Source: Pseudomonadota bacterium (GTDB taxonomy: Bacteria > Desulfobacterota > GWC2-55-46 > JADFVP01). Taken from it: DNA of 6,350 nucleotides. Positions 1 to 3,966 of the stretch are shown here, piece by piece. The position numbers and the translations under genes are program-made. Positions within the stretch are counted from its first letter, which is position 1, and every line of letters starts with the position of its first letter. The stretch lies in contig JADFVP010000109.1 in NCBI GenBank assembly GCA_015222595.1, positions 1 to 6,350 on the forward strand. Reading direction: 5' to 3'. Under the pieces are notes generated by a model. It was not told the DNA's origin and searched no databases. It saw nothing but the letters and a program-made list of their open reading frames with translations.

Positions 1-1
1 G

Positions 2-160
2 GCCCATGCTACTGCCGGGGCTACGGATGAAGCTAAAGAGAGCGAGCAGTTGACGCGCCCAGGTACGATTGCTCAGCCGGCGGAGAAGCGGGAGACCGAA
101 CAGATAGATAAACAGGATCAGGCCGGTGAGCTTAGAAAGTCGATCTCAGTCTATGCCTAA
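2..160 (+). CDS. C-terminal end of an unrecognised polar protein (partial, 5' end outside window)
   Basis: One frame is open from the left edge to a TAA at 158-160 and gives 52 residues. The stretch is rich in Ala, Glu, Lys, Gln and Thr, with no Cys, no hydrophobic segment and no motif I recognise. It looks like a disordered, charged tail (for example the segment TEQIDKQDQAGELRK) rather than a folded domain. The composition is protein-like and the neighbouring frames close quickly, so it is probably the end of a real gene, but function cannot be inferred. It would share the terminator at 322-357 with the small ORF that overlaps its end. The call rests only on frame openness and composition. 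Confidence 0.5.
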   Translation, partial: AHATAGATDEAKESEQLTRPGTIAQPAEKRETEQIDKQDQAGELRKSISVYA

Positions 161-338
161 TGTCGCGAAATACGGAGTGTTTAAAAGGGTGAGGCGCGCG
201 CGCCAGAAACTCTTCTACTCACTCTACTGCGCGGCGATGGATCTTAAGAACAGCCTCGACCCCGACCGGGATAAGGGAGGGGGCAGGGGAGGCACAGCTC
301 CTATCCGTATTAAGAGTGATTACAGGCGTCGCAGATAA
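153..338 (+). CDS. Possible small basic protein (hypothetical)
   Basis: This is a 61-residue frame starting at an ATG that overlaps the preceding stop by 8 bases, an arrangement typical of translational coupling. A GTG at 126 in the same frame is an alternative start: it has an AGGA 8 bases upstream (114-117) and would give 70 residues, but a 35-base overlap. The product is strongly basic. It has an Arg/Lys-rich N-terminal third (VFKRVRRARQK), one short partly hydrophobic stretch (LFYSLYCAAMDL), a glycine-rich linker and the C-terminus SDYRRRR. No family is recognised. The last five codons and the stop lie inside the terminator hairpin (stop in the loop), so the frame could equally be 3' untranslated sequence of the upstream gene. 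Confidence is low. Confidence 0.3.
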   Translation: MPNVAKYGVFKRVRRARQKLFYSLYCAAMDLKNSLDPDRDKGGGRGGTAPIRIKSDYRRRR

Positions 339-357
339 CTGCAACGCCTGTTTTTTT
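322..357 (+). terminator. Strong intrinsic terminator of the left-hand + strand genes
   Basis: ACAGGCGT (322-329) pairs perfectly with ACGCCTGT (344-351). After one C/A mismatch, GCAG (331-334) pairs with CTGC (339-342), leaving the tetraloop ATAA. Seven T follow directly (351-357). The T-run lies on the right, so it works for + strand transcription. The stop codon of the small ORF (336-338) sits in the loop. Confidence 0.88.
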
Positions 358-360
358 ATA

Positions 361-413
361 AGGGGCCGTTTTTTGTTAGGGGACGGTTTTGCTTCAGGGG
401 CCGCTCTTTTTTA
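361..413 (+). repeat. Three degenerate 17-18 base G/T-rich repeats between convergent genes
   Basis: Units start at 361, 378 and 396, each beginning AGGGG(C/A)CG and ending in a T-rich run. The third unit also forms a hairpin, GCCGCT (400-405) with AGCGGC (415-420), but no clean T-tract follows it on either strand. The repeats fill the gap between the left terminator and the end of the convergent Cys-rich gene. They may be decayed terminator units or simple duplication; no function is shown. Confidence 0.4.
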
Positions 414-435
414 AAGCGGCAACTTTGTTCTTGGC

Positions 436-753
436 TTACTTGTCGCCAAGGAGCCTCTTAAGCTCCGCCATCGGGTCTGGCGGCTCGGGCTTTTCTTTGG
501 AAGTATCCGAGGAGCCGCCGGGGCCGTCCGGTTCTGTGCAATCGGCAAGCTCAAAGTAGTCGCAGAAGTTGGACCGTTCCTTCTCCACCACGCGCTCCGC
601 ATTCGGCTCCGCGCAGTCGTTGTACGCCGCAGTGTCGTAGAAGCGGCAGTTTTTGCAGACCTTAACGTCCGCGCCGCACTCTTGGCACTCGGCACCCCTG
701 CCGGTTGCGCTCTCAGTGTCGAGCCGGGCAGTGCATGAAAAGCAGACAGCCAT
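436..753 (-). CDS. Small cysteine-rich, zinc-ribbon-like protein of unknown function
   Basis: This is a complete 105-residue protein with ATG at 753-751 and TAA at 438-436. Nine cysteines are present: C4xxC7, C23xxC26, C33xxC36, then C47, C64 and C72. C4/C7 with C23/C26 looks like one four-Cys zinc ribbon. C33/C36 with C47 and C64 could form a second site around the segments CKNCRFYD, CAEPNAERV and NFCDYFE. The last third is acidic, Pro/Gly/Ser-rich and probably disordered, ending in a short amphipathic helix (MAELKRLLGDK). There is no signal peptide or membrane segment, so it should be cytoplasmic. An AGGAG site precedes the ATG by 6 bases. I recall similar small uncharacterised proteins from Desulfobacterota-like genomes, but I know no function. 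It is transcribed away from the efflux operon and shares its upstream gap with it, so a metal-related role is possible but unproven; a general zinc-binding or protein-interaction role is equally likely. Confidence 0.85.
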   Translation of the reverse strand: MAVCFSCTARLDTESATGRGAECQECGADVKVCKNCRFYDTAAYNDCAEPNAERVVEKERSNFCDYFELADCTEPDGPGGSSDTSKEKPEPPDPMAELKRLLGDK

Positions 754-759
754 GCAGTA

Positions 760-764
760 CTCCT
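760..764 (-). promoter_or_regulatory. Ribosome binding site of the Cys-rich gene
   Basis: AGGAG on the - strand, 6 bases before the ATG at 753-751, inside a purine-rich GGAGAGAGAGGAG run. It fixes the start codon of the 105-residue protein. Confidence 0.8.
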
Positions 765-878
765 CTCTCTCCTATACTTTTAAACCTCCAACAAGTGCGC
801 CAAGTACAGAACGCAATAAAATAGCCCCATCCGGTAAAGTGTACCATAGCTCCTCGACGAGTTGAAAGGCTCTACTTC

Positions 879-907
879 TTGACTTTCTACGCAATGTAGA
901 ATACAAT
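879..907 (+). promoter_or_regulatory. Sigma70-type promoter (P1) with an operator in its spacer
   Basis: TTGACT (879-884; consensus TTGACA) is followed by exactly 17 bases and TACAAT (902-907; consensus TATAAT), one mismatch in each hexamer. Transcription would start near 913-914. The entire 17-base spacer is the dyad at 885-901, so a bound protein would block RNA polymerase. The predicted start falls on the first bases of the terminator hairpin at 914-936, so most P1 transcripts should be only about 30 bases unless terminator read-through occurs. Confidence 0.65.
885..901 (+). promoter_or_regulatory. Putative operator O1: TTCTAC-N5-GTAGAA dyad
   Basis: This is a perfect 6-base inverted repeat with a 5-base centre (GCAAT), 17 bases in all, filling the spacer between the -35 and -10 of P1. 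The same TTCTA-N7-TAGAA pattern recurs at 954-970, which argues for a specific dimeric regulator rather than chance. The CTAC...GTAG half-sites loosely recall BlaI/CopY-family operators, but the spacing differs by one base, so the family is not assigned. A 17-base spacer makes a MerR-type activator (19-20 bases) unlikely. Confidence 0.6.
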
Positions 908-913
908 AAAGTA

Positions 914-943
914 ATCCGGCTGCAAAAGTGCCGGATATTTTTT
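914..943 (+). terminator. Promoter-proximal intrinsic terminator / attenuator hairpin
   Basis: ATCCGGC (914-920) pairs perfectly with GCCGGAT (930-936) around a 9-base loop. A single A and then six T (938-943) follow. The good T-run is on the + strand. No + strand gene lies immediately upstream for it to terminate, and its first base coincides with the start predicted for P1. It therefore either attenuates P1, insulates the operon from upstream read-through, or makes a very short RNA. Confidence 0.7.
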
Positions 944-950
944 CGAGTCT

Positions 951-973
951 AAATTCTATAGTTTGTAGAATTT
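951..973 (+). promoter_or_regulatory. Putative operator O2: AAATTCTA-N7-TAGAATTT dyad
   Basis: A perfect 8-base inverted repeat (951-958 with 966-973) around TAGTTTG. Its core TTCTA-N7-TAGAA (954-970) has the same length and half-sites as O1, centre to centre 69 bases away (about 6.5 helical turns). Two matching dyads flanking a terminator suggest cooperative binding or looping by one regulator. As a hairpin it is A/T-rich with no T-run after it, so a DNA-binding role is likelier than termination. Confidence 0.55.
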
Positions 974-985
974 CAACCGAACTTA

Positions 986-1005
986 TAAGTAACCGTCTAA
1001 GTAAC
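986..1005 (+). repeat. Two TAAGTAAC direct repeats upstream of the extended -10
   Basis: TAAGTAAC occurs at 986-993 and 998-1005, 12 bases start to start. They lie where the -35 of the downstream promoter should be, and that -35 is otherwise poor. Direct repeats near one helical turn apart at this position are typical of activator sites such as response-regulator half-sites; the identity of any activator is unknown. Confidence 0.45.
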
Positions 1006-1014
1006 TGCTATAAT
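1006..1014 (+). promoter_or_regulatory. Extended -10 promoter (P2) for the efflux operon
   Basis: TGCTATAAT: a perfect TATAAT (1009-1014) preceded by the TGn extension. No good -35 is found 16-18 bases upstream (17-base spacing gives TAAGTA, part of the direct repeat). Predicted start is near 1020-1021, leaving a leader of about 58 bases before the TTG start. With the terminator at 914-943 lying upstream, this is the likeliest main promoter of the operon. Confidence 0.6.
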
Positions 1015-1017
1015 TGA

Positions 1018-1051
1018 GAATACTCCTTCTTTATGAATACTCTTTCTTTGG
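1018..1051 (+). repeat. 17-base imperfect tandem repeat in the operon leader
   Basis: Two adjacent units (1018-1034 and 1035-1051) agree at 14 of 17 positions, sharing GAATACTC and TTCTTT. They begin at about the predicted P2 start, so they could be an initial-transcribed-region operator, an RNA-level element, or a recent duplication. Confidence 0.55.
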
Positions 1052-1066
1052 GGATATCTTATAAAC

Positions 1067-1073
1067 AGAGGTG
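1067..1073 (+). promoter_or_regulatory. Ribosome binding site that supports the TTG start
   Basis: AGAGGTG lies 5 bases before TTG at 1079-1081. No in-frame ATG exists near the signal-peptide end of the protein, so this site decides the start. Confidence 0.65.
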
Positions 1074-1078
1074 CTTTT

Positions 1079-2404
1079 TTGGATAGAATTCGCTCCCCCC
1101 TTCTCCTGCTCTTTCTGCTCTGCCTGCTCTTATTGGCTCCGGGCCTCTTTGGGCTGCCCGCTCGCTCCTTTGCCGAGCCCGGCGCCGCCGTGGACGAGTC
1201 CGTACCCGCTACCGTAACGCTCGGGGAGATAATAGAGTATGCGCTCAAAGAGAACCCCGCGCTTCGCGCTTCCGGTGTCGGGGTAGAGGCCGCAAGCCAG
1301 AGGGTGCACCAGGCCAGAACGCTCGGAGACCCGGTACTGACCTACTCGCACGGTATCGACAAGATCGAGACCCGGCTCGGCCCCGCCAACTCTTCGGTAA
1401 CTCTTATGCAGAAGATTCCCTTTCCGGGCAAACTCTCCACTAAGGGATCGGCAGCGATGGTCGGGGTGGAGATAGCCAAAAGTGAGCGGAGCAGTGCCGA
1501 GCGCACGCTCGTGGCGCGCGTAAAGCGGCTCTACTACGAACTCTACTATATCGACAAGACGACAACTCTGGCGCGCGAGAACAAGGCTGTGCTCGACTAC
1601 TTTGTAGAGGTCTCGAGGTCGAACTACTCTCTAAACGTCTCTAAGCTCGACGAGCTGGTCCGCGCAGAGCGGCTAAGGGCCGCAAGCTCGCTTACCATTA
1701 TCCGCCTGGAAGAAGAGCGCGTCTCGGCGCTCGCACGTCTGCGCTCAGCTCTAAACATCGGTCTCGGCCAGAGCCTGCCCTTCGACCTCACGCGCTTTGA
1801 GTCCTTAACCGTGCCGCAGTTCGGTTACTCCGTCGCCGAACTCTCGATAAAGGCCTCGGCGGACACCACTCTTAAGACGCTGGGGCACAAACTCGCCAGA
1901 GCCCGCATAAACGAGAAGAGCGCTAAGTACGCCTACATGCCGGACTTTCATCTGGGGGTAAAGTACACCGATATAGGAGAGTCACCTATGGCGGTTACGG
2001 GCTCCGGGCGCGACGCGCTCGGCGTAAGCGTCGGCGTTACGCTCCCTATCTGGCGCGGCGGCAAGAGGGCGGGAGTCGCACAGGCGAGAGCCGAGCGGGA
2101 ACAGGCCCGGCTCGCAGTCATTACAGCCGCTACCGAGATAGACAGCAAAGTACACAGGCTCTACCAGAGCGTGCAGAGCGCAGCCGAGGTGGCGCACCTC
2201 TATGGCGACACGCTCGTTCCGCGCGCAAAGGAGTCGTACGAGTTTGCAGAGGCGCGCTACAGGAACGGGCAAGAGAAGCTTGGGCGGCTGCTTGAAACCC
2301 AGTCGATGTGGATAGACTTCAGGCGCGTCTACTTTAGCGCCGTTCGCGATTTTTTTATTGCCGTCTCGGAGCTTGAGCGAATTACGGGTGAAGAGCTTTT
2401 ATAG
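1079..2404 (+). CDS. cusC: TolC-like outer-membrane efflux channel, CusC type
   Basis: This is the outer-membrane exit channel of the tripartite metal pump, a family that forms trimers with an outer-membrane beta-barrel and a long periplasmic alpha-barrel. The product is 441 residues, a usual length. It starts at TTG with AGAGGTG 5 bases upstream, which places an intact signal peptide at the N-terminus: basic DRIR, a Leu-rich core at 7-24, and likely cleavage after SFA (30-32). The only Cys there (15) lies inside the hydrophobic core with no lipobox, so unlike E. coli CusC it does not look like a lipoprotein. Two outer-membrane-efflux repeats follow (about 48-228 and 250-440). They carry paired Gly-Lys turns QKIPFPGKL (111-119) and LPIWRGGKR (322-330), and the late motif ARYRNGQEKLGRLLETQ (392-408). 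IPFPGK is typical of channels in CusCBA/CzcCBA operons. Expression would be driven by P2 and possibly P1. Family is certain; metal specificity is inferred from the neighbours. Confidence 0.9.
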   Translation: MDRIRSPLLLLFLLCLLLLAPGLFGLPARSFAEPGAAVDESVPATVTLGEIIEYALKENPALRASGVGVEAASQRVHQARTLGDPVLTYSHGIDKIETRLGPANSSVTLMQKIPFPGKLSTKGSAAMVGVEIAKSERSSAERTLVARVKRLYYELYYIDKTTTLARENKAVLDYFVEVSRSNYSLNVSKLDELVRAERLRAASSLTIIRLEEERVSALARLRSALNIGLGQSLPFDLTRFESLTVPQFGYSVAELSIKASADTTLKTLGHKLARARINEKSAKYAYMPDFHLGVKYTDIGESPMAVTGSGRDALGVSVGVTLPIWRGGKRAGVAQARAEREQARLAVITAATEIDSKVHRLYQSVQSAAEVAHLYGDTLVPRAKESYEFAEARYRNGQEKLGRLLETQSMWIDFRRVYFSAVRDFFIAVSELERITGEELL

Positions 2405-2431
2405 TTCCGTCTTAGACGTTCGGAATTTTTT
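2405..2431 (+). terminator. Weak intrinsic terminator between channel and adaptor genes
   Basis: TTCCG (2405-2409) pairs with CGGAA (2421-2425), followed by T at 2426-2431. The loop is 11 bases. An alternative inner stem is CGTC/GACG (2408-2411 with 2415-2418). It begins on the base after the channel gene's stop codon. The 5-base stem suggests partial rather than full termination, which would lower expression of the adaptor and pump relative to the channel. Confidence 0.45.
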
Positions 2432-2466
2432 ATAGAGTGCAGTTCTATCTTGGTGCATTAATAGGC

Positions 2467-2471
2467 GGAGG
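2467..2471 (+). promoter_or_regulatory. Ribosome binding site of the adaptor gene
   Basis: GGAGG, 10 bases before ATG 2482-2484. The site is consensus but the spacing is slightly long. No convincing promoter is seen in 2405-2481. Confidence 0.7.
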
Positions 2472-2481
2472 TTATTTTTAG

Positions 2482-3921
2482 ATGTCAAAGTCAGTTTCTA
2501 TTATCGTGGCAGTCTGTGTCGGCCTCGCACTCGGCGTCGGCGGGCTCTGGTTCGCGCTCGATGCCGGCTACATCTCTGTTGGCTCTGACCCCGCAATAGA
2601 GACCGAGGCTCTGGCCACAGGCTCTGCTGTAGTGAAGAGGCATGAGGCGGCAGAGGGAAAGAAGATTCTTTACTGGACAGCCCCCATGGACCCGAACTAT
2701 ATCTCGGAAACTCCGGGAAAGTCTCCGATGGGCATGGACCTTATTCCCGTCTATGAAGATTCGACCGTTAGCGTAGCGCCGGGCACGGTTATCATAGACC
2801 CTGTTACCGTGCAGAACATCGGCGTGCGTACGGCTACGGTAGAGAGGCGTCCGCTGGAGCGCGTAATAAGAACGGTCGGGCGCGTGGAGTACGACGAAAA
2901 GCGCGTTGCGTATGTTCACTCTAAAGTAGAGGGCTGGATAGAGAAGCTCTACGTGAACTACACGGGGGCGGAGGTGAAGGCCGACGACATGCTGCTCGCC
3001 ATCTACTCTCCGGCACTCGTCTCCGCCCAAGAAGAGTACCTGCTCTCTCGCCGTTACAGCGAAAGCATACAGGGGGTCGGCAGGCAGTCTATCTCCGAAC
3101 TCAGCCGCCGGAGGCTCGAACTCTGGGACGTGCCGGCGCATCAGATACGCGAGCTGGAGAAGACGGGTAAGGTCATGAAGACACTCCATATCCACTCTCC
3201 GGCAACAGGTGTAGTGGTAGAGAAGCATGCGGTAGAGGGCATGTTCATAAAGCCGGGCATGAAGCTCTACACCATAGCCGACATGAGCAAGGTCTGGGTC
3301 TATGCCGATGTCTACGAGAACGAGATCCCGTGGGTCAGTATCGGCTCAGAAGTGGAGATGACGCTGGCGTCTCAGCCCGGCAGGGTTTTCAAGGGCACGG
3401 TAGCCTTTATCTACCCCTTTATGGAGGGCAAGAGCAGGACCAACAAGGTGCGGCTCGAGTTCGACAACCCGGCGCTTGCGATAAAGCCCGACATGTACGC
3501 CAACGTAACGCTCAGAAGCGGCAGCGGCAGAATCGGCATCGGGGTTCCTAAAGAGGCGGTGCTCTTGTCTGGCGAGCGGAGCCTTGTAATGTTGAAGAGG
3601 GCTGCGGGCAAGTTCACCCCGGTCGAGGTCGTTCTGGGGGTCGAGTCCGACGACTACTACGAGGTTACGGCAGGCATAGAGGCCGGCGACGTTGTCGTCA
3701 CCTCGGCGCACTTCCTCATCGATGCCGAGTCGCGGCTCAAGGAGGCGGTTTCCAAGATGCTTGAGGTGAGGAGCGGAAGCGGCGAGAGTACCGAGAATAA
3801 AGAGGGTAACGAGAGTGAAAAGAAGCATAAGCCGATGCAGCCCGATAAAGAGAAGAGCAAGACGATGGACAGCATGAAGATGGACAGTATGAAGATGGAT
3901 CATAACTCGATGCAGCACTAA
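2482..3921 (+). CDS. cusB: CusB-like periplasmic adaptor (membrane fusion protein) with Met-rich tail
   Basis: This adaptor of the RND metal pump bridges the inner-membrane pump and the outer-membrane channel and, in the Cus family, passes Cu(I)/Ag(I) to the pump. It has 479 residues. A hydrophobic segment (6-26) is an export signal or membrane anchor. Residues 62-91 form a heavy-metal-binding domain with WTAPMDPNY and GKSPMGMDLIPVYE. Cys and His of the usual CPMHP form are absent and Met 69, 83 and 85 remain, as expected for soft-metal thioether sites. Barrel-sandwich halves lie at about 141-180 and 235-270, split by the alpha-hairpin (about 180-230). The beta-barrel (about 270-350) and membrane-proximal domain (about 350-425) follow. 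Unusual is the charged C-terminal extension (about 431-479) with seven Met (452, 462, 465, 467, 470, 472, 477) and three His (449, 474, 479), including two MDSMK repeats. It is probably an extra metal-binding tail. The gene lies 77 bases after the channel gene and 45 before the pump gene. Confidence 0.93.
   Translation: MSKSVSIIVAVCVGLALGVGGLWFALDAGYISVGSDPAIETEALATGSAVVKRHEAAEGKKILYWTAPMDPNYISETPGKSPMGMDLIPVYEDSTVSVAPGTVIIDPVTVQNIGVRTATVERRPLERVIRTVGRVEYDEKRVAYVHSKVEGWIEKLYVNYTGAEVKADDMLLAIYSPALVSAQEEYLLSRRYSESIQGVGRQSISELSRRRLELWDVPAHQIRELEKTGKVMKTLHIHSPATGVVVEKHAVEGMFIKPGMKLYTIADMSKVWVYADVYENEIPWVSIGSEVEMTLASQPGRVFKGTVAFIYPFMEGKSRTNKVRLEFDNPALAIKPDMYANVTLRSGSGRIGIGVPKEAVLLSGERSLVMLKRAAGKFTPVEVVLGVESDDYYEVTAGIEAGDVVVTSAHFLIDAESRLKEAVSKMLEVRSGSGESTENKEGNESEKKHKPMQPDKEKSKTMDSMKMDSMKMDHNSMQH
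3865..3894 (+). repeat. 15-base tandem repeat encoding MDSMK twice
   Basis: Two copies (3865-3879, 3880-3894) differ by one silent base (AGC/AGT), followed by a partial third unit starting ATGGA. The repeat generates the Met-rich part of the adaptor's tail and looks like an in-frame duplication that multiplied metal-ligand residues. Confidence 0.7.
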
Positions 3922-3966
3922 GGCCAATAGCGAGACCATCTAGGCAAGGCTAAGAAGAAAAATCTA

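Larger units (their letters stand above)
754..1078. other. Divergent regulatory intergenic region (325 bases)
   Basis: This is the gap between the divergent Cys-rich gene and the efflux operon. It holds no convincing gene. The right two-thirds (879-1073) are packed with the P1 promoter, dyads O1 and O2, a terminator, direct repeats, the P2 extended -10, a leader tandem repeat and a ribosome site, each listed separately. In the left third (765-878) I see only the ribosome site of the Cys-rich gene and no clear - strand promoter. Confidence 0.7.

Noticed and set aside
430..450. CTTGGC/GCCAAG hairpin at the end of the Cys-rich gene as its terminator
   Set aside because: The stem is only 6 bp and spans the stop codon, and on the - strand it is followed by AACAAAGTT rather than a T-run.
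653..865. 70-codon + strand frame upstream of the efflux operon
   Set aside because: It is half antisense to the Cys-rich gene, Ser/Thr-rich with no motif, and its stop lies just before P1. It is therefore not a believable source for the terminator at 914-943.
790..870. Possible - strand promoter for the Cys-rich gene (TTTCAA-N18-TACACT and similar)
   Set aside because: Both hexamers match consensus poorly and several equally weak candidates exist, so none can be supported.
885..901. MerR/CueR-type operator
   Set aside because: CueR-like sites lie in unusually long 19-20 base spacers; this spacer is the normal 17 bases and the arms do not resemble CueR half-sites.
1018..1051. CRISPR-like repeat
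   Set aside because: There are only two adjacent imperfect 17-base units with no spacers between them and no cas genes.
1079..1180. Lipoprotein signal on the channel protein (Cys 15)
   Set aside because: The Cys lies inside the Leu-rich core without a lipobox, and a normal signal-peptidase I site (SFA) follows at 30-32.
997..1248. 83-codon - strand frame across the leader and start of the channel gene
   Set aside because: It overlaps the promoter, leader and signal-peptide region of the channel gene, and its basic, Ser/Arg/Lys-rich product has no recognisable motif.
2491..3228. 245-codon open frame on the - strand inside the adaptor gene
   Set aside because: It is antisense to a clear CusB-like gene; its composition (rich in His, Arg, Tyr) is what the complement of this gene's codon bias produces, and it has no recognisable domain.
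3346..3939. 197-codon - strand frame over the 3' end of the adaptor gene
   Set aside because: It mirrors the Met-rich tail and membrane-proximal domain of the adaptor; its His/Leu-rich low-complexity look comes from the complementary strand.
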